A stretch of 64,000 nt of DNA from Tillus elongatus (GCA_964006375.1 OZ023269.1:65584529-65648528); one strand, 5' to 3'; positions 28,694 to 42,572 are shown, counted from the stretch's first letter. The notes: generated from the letters alone by a model not told the origin. Numbers and translations are program-made.

Positions 28694-29125
28694 AGTCTAT
28701 AAAAAACAATATACAGGAGGCAATGCACAAAATTATCAGCCAAAAGAATTATTATTGTTAAAAAAAAAGCTTTATTTGTTTGAGCAGTAGTCACAATATG
28801 GTTCTTGTGGCTCATTTATATTAAAATGAATGAAACTTTGTTAAGTAGTTACTACAAAAATGTGTAATATACTCAGTCGTGTAAAGGTAGAAGGTAATTA
28901 CATTTCTTTATTAGTTTAATAGAATTAAGCATATTTATGTTTTTGACAGTGTATGTCTTAAAAAAGTGTTTCTTTCGGAACTTTCATTGATTTTGTTAAA
29001 AAGAAAAGTATTTAGAGATGTCTGTTGTTCATTTAGAGTATTATGAAAACTTCACTCGAGGGGGCTGGAAATGTCAGGGAATTTGATTTTTTATTTCTGC
29101 TGGGGACCCTGATATTGTAACTTGA
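27961..29125. repeat. Tandem duplication, unit 2 with 357-base insertion
   Basis: Second copy of the 804-base unit, interrupted at 28389-28745 by AT-rich DNA containing (TA)35 (28621-28691). The unit-end motif CCCTGATATTGTAACTT recurs at about 29107-29123. Confidence 0.88.
28621..28691. repeat. (TA)35 microsatellite
   Basis: Pure TA array within the insertion that splits duplication unit 2. Confidence 0.97.
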
Positions 29126-30330
29126 AGAAAAAGTAGGTCAGTGCAAAGGTGAAACCTTTGAATGTTTATTTTGATATTTGTTAAATACGTGTAGTTCCTT
29201 AAACCAAATTTATAGCTACAAAATGTGCGACTAGAAGTTCTAGCTAATTTTGATTTAAAATGTCAGGGGTTTTATTTAGAATAAATTGTTTATATGGATG
29301 TTTTGAGTGTAGTAAAGCAAATTTTCAGTCCTTGTATTAGCTCATTTTGTCAAAAAATGTTCGTAACTATGGGGGCCTCCACAAAACCAAGTTTTTATTT
29401 GTGGCTTCTTAATTTTTAGTCAATATTTTATGTAAATTTTTTATAAATAGTGACATAGTGCAATAGAATCAAAAGGCAAAAGTGACGTGTGAAATCAAAT
29501 TCCTATTTGTATTGTGTTCTTATTGTCAGCATACAACCAAGAAAATTTGCTAGCAACAGTAAAAATATAAATTTTTGTTAGTAAAATTTTAATTCGTGAT
29601 CAAATCTTTGAGTTGCATATCACTCAAAGAGAAACTCTTTTTTTTTACATGTGAGTTTAATGTAATAGGTTTCTAATTGTCTTATTATTAAGGTATTATT
29701 TTTTTATTCTCTGTAAAACTGCTTGATATTTTTTGCTGATTTTAGGTTTAATTTTTGTGTGCATTAATATTGACATATTTTAAAGAAACATTCCTGTGAT
29801 AATCAAAAAGTCACTTCCACAATCATTTTTATACAACATCTAAATATAATTATATAATAGATTTATATATTTTGTTAAATATGCATACAATTAGCTTTTA
29901 TAAAAATTATGGATTTGAAGTAGTTTTATTGTTAACGTTTTAAATAAATCAGAAAATGGTTACATCATTAGAACATTTATTTAAAGACACCTGGCCCATG
30001 ATGTACATTAACTCATAAATTCAACTGTAAAAATTACAACAACAAAAAAATCATAATCGGCTTCCAAGTGGTGTGGTAAAAGCTTGTTTGTTAATTATTA
30101 TAACATTGTCAAAATGGTTAAAACACCTGTCAAAGCAGTGACTTTAAGGTAATGGCGCCTCATTCTGTAACTTCTGTGTGTGGGGCGGGGGGCCTAATCA
30201 TAATGATAATATAAAGTCTGGAATACATGTGAGAAATGTTCCCATTCTTTTTGCGTTGGCAAATATTTCTACTTATGTGTTTCTCAAGTGTCGATGGTAA
30301 TTCACACAGAAATAATTGGTTGTGCGAAGA
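29126..30330. other. AT-rich stretch, no gene seen
   Basis: No convincing coding frame, RNA gene or terminal repeat in this 1.2 kb. Confidence 0.5.
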
Positions 30331-30988
30331 GCAGATCACATGGATTTGACAAACCCAGACTTGACTGTCATACTGCCTGGCCGGCACGTAAGTCTATAAT
30401 GTTTATTCTTACAACTGGAGGCATAGACCGTGCTGGCAGCGATGTCCACTTGATCTTTGACACACCCGATTTTGAAACCTGATTCAGACCTATATTTTTA
30501 TGGTGGAACTATCGTTTTTAAAGGCATTTTGTCGATAGTTTCAGCCAGATGTGTTTTGTGATAGTTTGGCAGACAACTATCGTTTTCAATTAAGTTTGAC
30601 GATAAGCGGATGCCAGCTATTCCAAACAACCCTTTTTACTTTCTTTTGTTTTGACGATCCCGGAATTGACGTTCTTTACTGTCTGGCCGGCACATAAGTC
30701 TCTAATGTTTATTCTTACAACTTCTCGTATCTTAACCTTATGTGTTCGCTAAAGTAAAGATGTGAGACTTTACAGCCAGCGACGATCACATGGCTCTGAT
30801 AAAGCTGATTTGACTCCTACTGTCTGGCCGGCACATAAGTCTCTAATGTTTATTCTTACAACTTCTCGTATCTTAACCTTATGTGTTTGCTAAAGTAAAA
30901 ACGTGATACTTTACAGCCAGCGACGGTCACATGGTTTTTACAAACCCGATTTTGACCATATATTTACTGTCTGGCCATTTGCTTGAGT
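30331..30988. repeat. Satellite-like repeat region
   Basis: A ~141-base unit (CTGTCTGGCCGGCACATAAG ... GATCACATGG ... ) starts near 30679 and again near 30820; diverged partial units are at 30370 and 30963. The LOA element at 31002 inserted into this region: related sequence (GGAGGCATAGACCGTGC at 30418) reappears beyond it at about 40433. Confidence 0.8.
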
Positions 30989-31001
30989 AACTACAATGCT
31001 T
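30989..31001. repeat. Left target-site duplication of LOA copy 3
   Basis: AACTACAATGCTT, repeated exactly at 40379-40391. Confidence 0.92.
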
Positions 31002-31358
31002 GGGGTCAAGGAGTCGCAGGCCAAAGGACTCCAGGGGGCAAGCTGAGGAAGTGGAAACAACAACATAAATTTTTGATGAAGCTTTTCCCAAGACCGTCAT
31101 GCGCGGTGAAGTGCCGCATCCTGCACGAGGTGACCCTGCTGATAACTAAACATGACAGATCTAGACAAGGAGGTCGAAGTAAACTCCCCCAATCTACGGT
31201 GTCACGTGACCCGTGCCTACGGATGGATGGCACGAGGGTAATGGTGTCGTGAAAGGAACCTCTGGAGTATCGGGCAACCCTCCATAGTAACCCGCCTTGC
31301 ACCACAAAGGGGGTTCTGATGGTGTGGACAGTATTTCTCCCATTCTCGTGGGAACAAC

Positions 31359-32460
31359 ATGAAGATTATCAATATATATGGAACCAAAACCTATGAAGCT
31401 CGAGGAGTGGCTCCAGCTACAGACTCGTACCTTGAGTCTATTCCAGAAACGGAGATGAGCCAGGGGGCGGCAGCGTCTGCGGACGCTGGAGGTCTTACGA
31501 CCGACGGAGATACGGGGGATCGGGCCACAGTTTTGTCCCCGACACCCAAGTTGGAGGCTGAGCGGCGAGGTCCGCGGACTCTGGGGGCCCTTCCACCAGT
31601 GAGGACCCTACTGTAGGGGTAGAGGGACTGCCCCGGCAGTCCAAGCGTTTTTCCGGGGCGCAAAGAAAAAAGCGCCGGAGGGCGCAGAAAATGGCGACCG
31701 GGACGTGGACGGTCGAGAAACCTGTAAAGGCGCAAGAGGGAGTGCGAGTCAGAAGAGGACGCGCTCGGACTCTAGCACGCCTACTACAGACAGACGTCCC
31801 AAAAGGGCCAGGTCACCTGTAAAGGCGCAAGGGGAGAGTGCGAGTCTGAAGACGCCGCGCTCTGGCTCTAGCACGCCTACTACAGACAAAAGGACCAAGG
31901 CCGGAACACTGGTGCAGACTGGCTCGTGTAGCGATGCTGCGGAAGGCCTCGGGATGGAGGTGATTGACAGACGCCATCCTGAGGTCACGCTAGACCAGGG
32001 GAAGGCGGACCCGATTCAGGCTGCGGTGGACTTTCTTCAGGAAGGGGAGAGCCCGCCTCAGTGCCACCGAGCGCGCCTGGCGGGGGCATCCTCTGGATAA
32101 CCTGTGCCGGCCCGTAGTCGCGGGACTGGCTGCGGAAAACGATCGCGGGCCTTGGTCAGATTTGGGAGGGGGCGGCCTTGACAGCCGTCGAGCCCAAGGA
32201 ACTTCCAAAGAGACGCAAGGTCCTCGTACGGATCCCTGACACCGTCCCGCAGGAGACGGTGATCAGTAGACTGAAGATCCAGAACCCTGAACTGGGAACA
32301 CAACACTGGTCGGTTCTAAACAGGAAGGCAGAGAAAGGACAGACTCTCGCCTTCTCGAACGACCAGGCGTCTTACAGAGTCCTTGAAGGAACCTCCTTTA
32401 AGACATTCTGGGGCCTGGGAAGGGTTAGCTTCCGCCCACTGGGGAAGCAATTAGGGGGAC
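31359..32460 (+). pseudogene. LOA ORF1, broken, running into ORF2
   Basis: ATG at 31359 corresponds to 16926 of copy 2. The N-terminal frame ends at 31616 after indels; fragments with the STPTTD repeats and the IDRRHPEVTLDQGKAD block follow (31705-32100), then a stop, then the C-terminal part from 32178. The usual ORF1 stop/ORF2 start overlap has lost six bases, so the last part of ORF1 reads without a stop into ORF2 (32178-33053). Confidence 0.85.
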
Positions 32461-33883
32461 TTAGATTCCTTCAAGTCAACCTCCAACACAGGGCAGCCAC
32501 GGCCGGACTACTGATGGCTCTGAGGAACACGGATGTGGCCCTCATCCAGGAACCATACTCCTATAAAGGAGAGATTAAGGGACTCGGCGGAGCTGCTCGA
32601 AAGCTCATCTACAGGAGATCCAGTGAGAACCCGAAGGCCTGCATTTTTGTCAGGGAAGGTATAGAATTTCTGCCTTTAATGAATTTCTGTTCCAGGGACC
32701 TGGCAACGATCAAAATCCGATGTGGAGGAGCGGATAGGCCAAGGGACATTACTGTCGCGTCAGCCTATCTGCCAGGGGACAGCACGGACCCTCCTTCACC
32801 CAACGAATTGGAGCAGCTGATGGTGGGTAGCAGAGCAGGTGGATGGCAGACTATCATCGGCATGGATGCAAACGCGCACCATGAGTTGTGGGGTAGCTCG
32901 GACACAAATTCTAGGGGTGAGGCACGTTTACAATTTTTTATGAAATTTAATTTAGACATATTGGATAGAGCTAATAAACCGACCTTCGTCACAACACGGC
33001 GTGAGGAAGTTTTAGATCTAACCGTTTCCACCCAGTTTCTGAGTGACTGTTAAGAGCAGGGCTGTGTCTGGGGAAGTGAGTAGCTCAGACCACAGATACA
33101 TCCGGTTTGAAATCGCCAAAGTCGAAAGACAAACGGTATGGTACCGGGACCCCCGCAAGGCGAACTGGGAAGCCTACAGGTCAGACCTAGCAGTGGGACT
33201 GCGGGGGGCCTATAACGCCAACTGCCCCCTGAAAATGAGGGAGTCCACCAGGAAGCAGGACGCAGGTTCGTAAACTGTTTAACGCGGCCAAAAGGTCGGA
33301 AGCAAGGAATGAATATAGACACCCTAACGACCTATAACAAAAGACTGAGGGACGCCAAGAAGGAGGCACTGCGAGGAAGTGGAAAACACGTCCGAGAGTG
33401 CTCGACTACACAAGATCCTGTTCAAGGGCACTCAGACCAACATAGGCACCCTTAGAACATCCACACATCCACGGGAGGCTTTACAAGCTCGGGGGAAGGA
33501 ACTATGGAAATTTTACTCCAGACGTACTTCCCCGGCTGTAACATGATAAACCAATCACCTCCGTACAAGGAACACTCAGAAATAGAGGCGCCTTATAGGC
33601 GGGCATCTAGAGTAGACTGGACAGTCGCTAAAGAGGTGGTTACTTGGAGCAAAATTAGATGGCTCATTATCAGCTTAAAGCCATACAAATCGGGGAGATT
33701 TGATGGAATAATGCCCATCATGCTCCAACAGGCGATAGATATACTGGCGCCGGCGCTTACCCTCATTATGAGGGCCAGCCTGGCTCTGAGGCACATTCTG
33801 AGGGCATGGAGACTGGCCAGGGTTGTATTCATTCCTAAACCTGGGCGTCCAACAGGCCAGGCAAAGTCCCTGCGGCCAATAAG
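32455..33883 (+). pseudogene. LOA ORF2, 5' part (EN and start of RT), broken
   Basis: Endonuclease readable from GLRFLQVNLQ to the DLTVSTQF region (stop at 33051-33053), with the same MDANAHHELWGS motif as copy 2. Beyond it frames shift, ~80 bases are missing near 33208 and another block near 33256. A last open piece (33504-33883) shows the RT entry with FIPKPGRPTGQAKSLRPI, where the nested element begins. Confidence 0.85.
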
Positions 33884-33899
33884 GATTTGGATAAAACTC

Positions 33900-36007
33900 T
33901 CTCAGGGCTGCAACTAAATTCATCTGTTGTATTTACCGGTCACCTTCTGACAACAACTTTGTCCAGCTCTTTGACTACCTTTCTGAAAAAACCGATCATC
34001 TGATTTCTGAATATCCCTCCCCTGAGGTCACTATACTTGGTGACTTCAATGTCCATAATAAGGAATGGCTAGGATCTTCAAAAACCGATCCACAAGGGAG
34101 AGCAGCGGAGGCCTTTGCAGTCAGAAACTCTTTAGCCAATATGGTTCAGCAACCTACTTACTTTTCTCGCACCCCAACCCACAGCTCAAATCCCTTGGAT
34201 CTCCTTCTTACTACACAACCTGAATGCTATAAGGTATCAGTCACCGCCCCCCTCAGTCGCTCAGACCATGGTATGGTCACCGCTTCCTGCGCAATGCAAC
34301 CCGAGGTCACATAGTCATCACACCCACGTATCGTTTGGCACTACAACTCCGCGAACTGGGACGAAATGCGAGATTACTTTTCCTCATTTCCATGGGCGTC
34401 TGTCTGCTTCTCTCATCCTGACCCCTCTGATATCTCACAAAACGTCACCGAAATTATCCAAGCTTGCATGGAATTATTTATTCCACGTACACAGAAAACA
34501 TCTTCAGCCACTCAAAAGCCCTGGTTCTCTAAATATTGTGACAAGGTCAGACTTGAAAAGGTCAAAGTTCACAAAACGCTTCTACACAATCCCAGTCAAG
34601 AAAACCGTCAAGCATTTAACGACGCAAGAACCGCTATGTCCGCATTCTTTCTGAGGCAAAAAACTCGTTTAATAACCACATCAAAAACAAGGTCCTCTTA
34701 AGCTCCAAGGGCAGCAAACCCTTCTGGACTCTTGCTTAATCTATTGGGAATAATTTCTGCAAGAGCGTGTTCCCACCTCTTGTCTCAGGGGATGAAATTG
34801 TTTCTACTGCCCTGGGCAAGGCTGAACTTTTTGGCTCGTTCGCCGGCAATTCTACTCTCAACCCACCTCTAAGTGTTCAACCACCGACAGTCCCCAATGT
34901 CGCGCATAAAATGACTGATATCATTTTCAAAACTAAAAAGGTACGAAAGATCCTCTCTTCTCTTAATACCAGGAAAGCCTGTGACCTTGACGAGATCCCA
35001 GCAATTGTTCTCAAAAAGTGCGCTCCAGAACTTGCTCCTGTCCTGACTCGTCTGTTTCAGATATCTTACAATAGAGGTATATTCCCTAGTAACTGGAAAA
35101 CTGCTCGAGTACAACCCATCCCCAAGAAAGGATCCAAAGCGCTTCCTAGCAATTACATGGCTATCTCTCTCCTTTCAGTCATATCTAAAGTGATGGAAAA
35201 GTATATAAACACCGAATTATTAAATTTCTTGAAAAACACAGTCTAATCCACGACAGGCAGTATGGATTCCCGTCAGCGCAGACCAACTGCTGACCTTTCC
35301 TTTGTCACCCATGCTTGGAACAAGTCTATAGAACTACACGGCGAACCCCAGATTGTCGCTCTAGACATATCCAAAGCATTCGACCAGGTCTGGCATGCAG
35401 CACTGCTTAATAAACTTCCCGCCTATGGCCTACCACCAAAACTCTGTACCTGGACAGCAGCTTCCTCTCCAACTGGAGCATTTCTGTTGTCGTGGATGGC
35501 CATTCCTCTAAACTATATCCAATTAATGCAGGAGTTCCTCAAAGCTCAGCTTTAGCCACTACTTTGTTTCTTCTCCACATCAATGACCTCCTCTCTAGCG
35601 CATCCAATCTAGTTCACAGTGCGGACGACAGCACCCTCCACTCAAATATACAATATTCTAAGCCTGTCTCTTTGGCCCAATTAGATGAGGATCGCAGACT
35701 CATGGAGGGTTCTGTCTCTGTGGATCTCCAAAAAATATTAGACTGGGGAAGTAGAAATCTTGTACAATTCAATCCCACCAAAGCTCAGTCTTGCTTTCTT
35801 CCTTATAAAAGATGCACCAGCCCTAGACCCATCACAATGAACAACTAAGTTATTCAAAGTAAAGAGTCCTTTTCACTTGTTGGCATTTCTGTGGATCGAA
35901 ATCTCAATTGGCACCAACATGTCACATCAATTGCAGAAGCGGCTGCTAAGAAATTAGGTTTCTCTCCGGGGTCGCAAATACTTTTCACCAGATAATCTCT
36001 TATATGA
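33900..36007 (+). pseudogene. CR1/Jockey-type ORF2 (EN-RT), frameshifted, first part
   Basis: Readable stretches in several frames: 34767-35246 covers the RT fingers (ending KYINTELLNFLKNT), 35262-35555 the palm with motif A, 35492-35848 motif B and the FADD-box region (here SADDST, one residue missing). A deleted base in the FADD box and several shifts show it is inactive. The C-terminal rest is at 38495-38950. Confidence 0.75.
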
Positions 36008-38494
36008 TGTTACGGCCTGAAATTGCGGCAACAATTTTTCTTTATTTATTTTGTGTATTAAATAAATACAGAGCTCATTTTTGTATTGGTGCAAAGATAT
36101 GGTTGACTAAATTATTGACATATAAGTTTCCGTAGTTTCACATTTGCTTTAATAAACAGTTATAGGAATTGGCAATAGATGACTTACCTGGATAATACTA
36201 ATTTATGCTTAACTTAGATTGTGCACCCCAATAATTGTTAAAATGACGAGATGAAGGCAAACGAATTTGCACGTTGTATTTATTATGTTGAACAGACACA
36301 TCCACATCCGACTGTATGCTTATCATGTTATGAATAGCGTACGTCTGTCACAGGTAAATATTTATTTTTAATGCACACACGGCAAAAGTTTGGTCTAATA
36401 CCGATTCTTAACACCGAGAAATAACATAGCAAACCATCTTAACGCTTTAGTTTTATTGTTTACATTTATTTGCCTATATTGTATGGGAGATAAGCTGGAG
36501 ATAAGAAATTTGCCGTTCGTAAATATATTTGCAGTAGCGGCTCCTGGAAATAAATGAAAATTTGACTTTCAGGAACACATGGAATTTGCATAAGGTTAAC
36601 AGAGAATCTAAGCTGTCAGCTGCTGCAGTCTGCAGTCACGTATTATCGGTCAACGATAACATGCTGTGCTCAAAACGCCGGGAAATTTGAAATTAATCAT
36701 ACAATTAGATAGGTTGAAATGATACCCGTAGCTGGGTTATTTACTGAATGGTTCAGATGTTTAAAATATAGATTCTTTAACATATTTGTGTTGGCAATAT
36801 GTGACCACTGCCACCACGGGTCGATTTGAATATTTTTCAAAAATGTCCAGTTCATTAAAAATCAATTTCTGCCTTTCATTTCATCCACTTAGGTAACACT
36901 TGAATGTGTTATATATTCAGAGTTCATCATGTCAAGTTTATAGTTTTGCACATCGTAAATTTGCGTATTTTTTAATTATTTGAATCTAGAGTTTCCATCT
37001 CCCACTCTTCGAAACCCTACTTCGAACGGTTTTTTTCTATGCTGCTTTTCCCGTTTTTCTTACGAAAACTGTCCGTTTGCCATTTTTGATCTGCAGATCT
37101 TATTGTCAGCTGTTGTATTTTATTGTGTCTTTTTAAACAACGGTTATGTGTAAAGTCATTGTAGTTTATGGTAATTGATAATTGTTGTGACTGGCTGTTA
37201 TGTTCTGCAGTTGGTAAGTTATAATGTTTAATGTTGAACGCTCTGAAATCTGCCTCATTTCGAGTTACGTTGGATGAAACCACCCAGCAGGTTACGAGAT
37301 TTCACCCCAACCATTAATCCCCAGGTATTAGCGTGAGGACCTTTGGCCCAGACATCTTCCCGTCCAGCAATTAGCTAGCAAATGCTATTTGGATCCCGTA
37401 GCCTCCCCGGCACTGTCCAGGATTGGTTCCTAAATAAGTACCTCCCAATTTTATATCGACTACGTGGTCCCGGAATTTAATGGGATTAGCAGGAGTAATG
37501 AGAATCGTTTTGTGGACTATTATGCTAGTGAATTAAATACACTTCACACCATTCATGTTGACTATTCGGAGATACGTCACGGTTTAAATGTAAACCTCCG
37601 CATAAAATTAATTAAATGTTAGGTAGTCTTGTTTATTTAATCTATACGATTTTATTTAGCTCTTCTGTAATAATTTTTGTGAACGTTCTTGGCAGCCAAT
37701 TACGGGAAAGATAATATTGTTCGATGCTTACCCTTAACTCATATTATTATAATAACTATTGATATTCCAAATTTACGAAGTTAATAATTCTCAATACACC
37801 GTTAACCTATCAGATATAATACCTTTGTTTTAAATTTACCAGGTTTAAATATCGATACATTATCAAAATATTATCATACAATGTCTATATTTTAATTTTA
37901 CCCAGTAATTTAAATATTTACACACTTACATGTTAATTTGTGCACGTATTATATTTATATAGGTATATTATCTATTTTATTATTTTCTAATAAAGAAAAA
38001 CTAAAACTTTAATTGAGTAAGTGAATTGTTTTGGTCAATGTTTTATTACATGTTCTACGGGTCCTATAATTTTTTTTGCTCCTCATTTAAAGCTTAGGCT
38101 AGTATATTGGACGTGCCTATGACTTGATGCGTCTTGCTTTTCATCCTTCCATTGATGTTATTGTAACAATTACTTTGAGGCCAAGCATTACCTAGCACAT
38201 TTATATCAATTTTTCTAATTCAACCGTGTCGTGAATAAACACTGACCATCTATAGTTTGCAGTCGACTGCGGGCATCCAAGACTGCTGGCGCCCATATAA
38301 ATTGTTTATTGAATTAATGCCCCTTCCAGAAATATACAACCAGAGTTGAAAGAAAAACGTTCAACCCGAACCACCAGAGCCGGAGCATAAGCTTTGCCTG
38401 CTGTTTATTCAAGATTCACATTAACTTCATTTTTAGATTGTTTTGTTATTATTTTTTTATTAGGCTATTACAGCAGAGCGGAAGATTGGTAACA
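36008..38494. mobile_element. 2.5 kb insertion with TGTTAC...GTAACA termini
   Basis: The interrupted RT frame runs ...TTATATGA before 36008 and continues ATACTTCGC after 38494; bringing the flanks together leaves the frame open, which locates the insert to within a base or two. It begins TGTTACGGCCTG and ends GGTAACA, 6-base inverted termini as in Gypsy LTRs (the G LTR below also starts TGTTAC). There is no long frame and I saw no internal direct repeat, so a solo LTR or a large non-autonomous LTR derivative is possible. No clear 4-6 base target duplication is visible. Confidence 0.5.
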
Positions 38495-38991
38495 ATACTT
38501 CGCAAATAAGGCCAAACCTCGAATACTGCTCCCACATCTGGGGTGCTGCTGCCGCTTCTACACTCGCTATCCTGGACTCCATTCAGAAATACGTCTCATT
38601 GGTGACCCTACCCTCACCCAAAGACTGCCATCCCTTGCCCACCGACGTCTCGTTGGTGACCTCTCTCTCTTTTATAGATATCTGCAAGGGCACTGCGCAG
38701 AGGAGCTTTCTTACATAGTTCCTCCACCTGCTGCCCCCAACAGATCTACCAGGGGAATAGGGCGAATGCACCCTTTTACTGTCCAGGTCACCAAACATAG
38801 AACATCTTCTTATGCCCGCTCTTTTGTCACGAGGACTTCCAAGTTGTGGAATTCCTTGCCGGCGCATATTTTTCCTTCTCCGAACTGCAAGTCCAGAATT
38901 AACAAGTTGCCTCTTTCCTCCTTGTCGACACCCACGGTACGATAGTATTTAGGCTGTAAGCCCTCGTGGTGTGTTGTTGAAATAAAAAAAT

Positions 38992-40378
38992 CTTGGGGTC
39001 GTATTGGACACCAAGCTAACCTGGAATGGTCACACTGGAAAAATACTGCGTAAGGCAGTCATGACCTTAGCCAACACTAGGCCACTATATGGAAAAACGT
39101 GGGGACTAAGACCTAGTATGGCCCACTGGCTGTACACAAGGGTGGTCAGACCATCGTTAACACTCACGGCACTGGTCTGGTGGCCTAAGGTGACACAATT
39201 CAGTGCCAAACAAAAACTAGGCAAGATCCAAAGGATGGCTTGCCTAGGCATCACAGGGGCCATGTCTTCAACCCCACCAGCCGCCATGGAGGTGTTGCTG
39301 GATCTGCCCCCCCTACACTTAGTTATTATGGGGGAGGCCAGGCTAGGACTATACAGACTAACCTGCAATGGTAGACTGGAGATCACTCCAGGCTTCAGGG
39401 GCCACTGCAAAATTCAGGAGATCGTTAAGGAGTCCATGCTTGAAATGAGGTCAGACTTCGCGAATCTGCAGGGAAAACAACTTTACAGTGGAAATCCCCG
39501 ACCGCGAGGCATGTTGGGAGGAGACGCCGGGCATACCTCGGGACGCTATCGTCTGGTACACGGACCGATCCGGCGGGAAGCGTGGGACGGAGGCAGGTGT
39601 TTATTCGGAAGGACCGAGGGAAGTCATAGTATTTCTCACGGAGCCCATGCAACGGTCTTTCAGGCCGAAATGAACGCCATACTGCACTGTGTGCGAGAGA
39701 ACAAGAGGAGGGGCTACACCAACAAGCGGATCCTCAACCACAGGCAACCCTTAAGGCCCTAAGTCGCCCACAGGTAAATTCCTGGCTGGTGAGTGAGTGC
39801 CGAGACGAGCGACCTGGCTGGGCAGAATGAGGTCACCCTCATCTGGGTGCCGGGTCACTCGGGGGTCAAAGGCAATGAAGAAGCTGACAGTCTCGCGAAG
39901 AGAGGGTCAGAAACCAACACAAGGTGTACTGGGCAGACTGTCCAGGGCTCAGACATGGGAAGTCGATAATTGACGAACCCAGTTCAAAGAGAGCTGTGGA
40001 GCTGCTAAATCCAGCAGAGGACAGCTCAGAAACATAACAGGTCTTTTGACGGGACACATGGCCGTCAGGGCAACATCTGCATAAAATCGGGCGGTTCAAG
40101 GGGGACCTCGCATGCAAACTCTGCGGCGAGGGGAAGGATTCAGCCCAGCACATCTTGTGCGAGTGTAAAGCTCTGGGCCGCAAAAGACAACTGATCTATG
40201 GTCAGTCTAGACCGGAGACAGATTAATATAAAACTTCACTCTACCAATGGCTGTGCAGACTAGTTCAAGGCACAGTAATTTTGGAATGGGTTGAGTAAGA
40301 CTAAGGGCATGCACAATAAACCAAAGGTTGCAGTGTTATCGGGGCGGCAAGGTCGCGGACGAGCCCTGAGGGAAAAAA
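38992..40378 (+). pseudogene. LOA ORF2, 3' part (RT end, RNase H) and 3' tail
   Basis: Resumes at TCTTGGGGTCGTATTGGACACC, equivalent to 20310 of copy 2. The frame 39004-39762 covers the RT thumb and a shifted RNase H start; RNase H phrases HPGHSG-type WVPGHSGVKGNEEAD are readable near 39845-39900 in another frame. The zinc cluster CGEGKDSAQHILCEC is near 40120-40165. One hairpin unit and an 8-A tail end the element at 40378. Confidence 0.85.
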
Positions 40379-40391
40379 AACTACAATGCTT
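40379..40391. repeat. Right target-site duplication of LOA copy 3
   Basis: AACTACAATGCTT, identical to 30989-31001 (its first two A are shared with the A-tail). Confidence 0.92.
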
Positions 40392-40659
40392 TTAATATCC
40401 CCACTCTTTTAAATTCTTAGATAGATGCCACGGGAGGCATAGACCGTGCAAATCCAGATGGATTTGACAAACCAAACTTGACTCCGGATTTGACTAACTC
40501 GATCTTGACTCTTGATTTTGACTACCCGGATTGGATATTCATTTTATGTTTCTGTTGAGATATGTGAATGGAAGATAAATCTGACACATGTTCAGCGTAA
40601 CAATAAATCTGTAGCAACTTTTCATAAGTTGGTGTCTTTGAAATATTTTTTTAGGTGCG

Positions 40660-41060
40660 AAAAATTGTTACTGTAGTTAACGTTGACAATTATCGAACAT
40701 TACCGCTGATTAAGCAGGTTATGCTTATCAGACCTATCGAATCGTTATTCTCGCTGCAGAATTATCTCTGACGAGCTATCGATTGCCTTACCGTTGATAA
40801 GATGGGTTACGTTTTATCAAGCCAACCACTACTGCTGATTAAGCAGGTTATGCTTATTAGACCTATCATATCGTTGCTCTTGTTGGCGCGTTATCTCTGG
40901 CAATTTATCGATTAGCATACCATTGGTAAAATTATACTTTATCAAACCTATCGTATTGTCATGTTTGTTGGCGAGCTATCGCTGATGAATTATTAATTAC
41001 CTTGCCTTTGATAAAATGGGTCACATTTTATCAAATCTGTCGTTGTGCTTGTTCTCTTTA
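40660..41060. repeat. Degenerate ~140-base tandem repeats
   Basis: Phrases CTGATTAAGCAGGTTATGCTTAT, GACCTATC..ATCGTT, GCGAGCTATCG and ATAAGATGGGTTAC..TTTTATCAA recur at about 40700, 40840 and, more diverged, 40940-41030. Probably a continuation of the satellite-like region into which LOA copy 3 inserted. Confidence 0.7.
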
Positions 41061-42265
<1,205 letters not shown>

Positions 42266-42514
42266 TTGTTTGTTTGTAAGGTTATGCTGGCTGTTGCCCG
42301 CTAGCCGACAGTGTCCTTAGGTTATTGGTTGCCAAGCAACAGTCTTACAACGTGTTGTATATGTTGAATGTCTGTACACATGCTTATTTATGAGCTTACC
42401 ATATGGAAATTTGTGATTATGTTTGACATATGGTAAGATCATGTGAATGGTAGGTTAGGACGTTGCTAGCTAACGTGTGTGTGTGTGGGCGGAACAAACA
42501 GACAGACAGACAGC

Positions 42515-42549
42515 TATATAAGAACGGTTAGAGTGAGAGCTGCTCAGTG
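42515..42549 (+). promoter_or_regulatory. TATA box and arthropod initiator of the MMP relic
   Basis: TATATAAG at 42515-42522 and TCAGTG at 42544-42549, with the initiator A 31 bases after the first T of the TATA box, the canonical spacing. The predicted 5' UTR would be ~27 bases. A GACA run (42499-42512) lies just upstream. Confidence 0.65.
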
Positions 42550-42572
42550 TAACACTGGTAAACGTAGCGAAC

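Larger units (their letters stand above)
33884..38991 (+). mobile_element. CR1/Jockey-type non-LTR element nested in LOA copy 3
   Basis: 5'-truncated inside its endonuclease and ending in a short A-run (38983-38989). Visible domains in order: endonuclease end with VTILGDFNVHNKEWLGS and SRSDHGMV (about 33930-34300), linker, RT with RKACDLDEIPAIVLKKCAPE, KTARVQPIPKKGSK, IVALDISKAFDQVWH (motif A), INAGVPQ and ADDSTL, then thumb. At 36008 it is interrupted by a 2.5 kb insertion and resumes at 38495 with LEYCSHIWGAAAA-type sequence and the C-terminal end. The same clade as the antisense fragments at 6180 and 12690, but a different family. Confidence 0.82.
31002..40378 (+). mobile_element. LOA-clade retrotransposon, copy 3, split by nested element
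   Basis: Two LOA pieces, 31002-33883 and 38992-40378, lie within one pair of 13-base target duplications, proving they are one insertion later interrupted. The 5' piece holds 5' UTR, ORF1 and the EN/early RT of ORF2; the 3' piece holds the end of RT, the RNase H and the 3' tail. About 690 bases of LOA (equivalent to roughly 19616-20308 of copy 2), including most of the RT core, are missing at the junction. Many further indels exist. Confidence 0.92.

Noticed and set aside
36008..38494. Helitron or piggyBac insertion
   Set aside because: There is no 5' TC with 3' CTRR hairpin and no TTAA target at the borders; the TGTTAC/GTAACA ends fit an LTR better.
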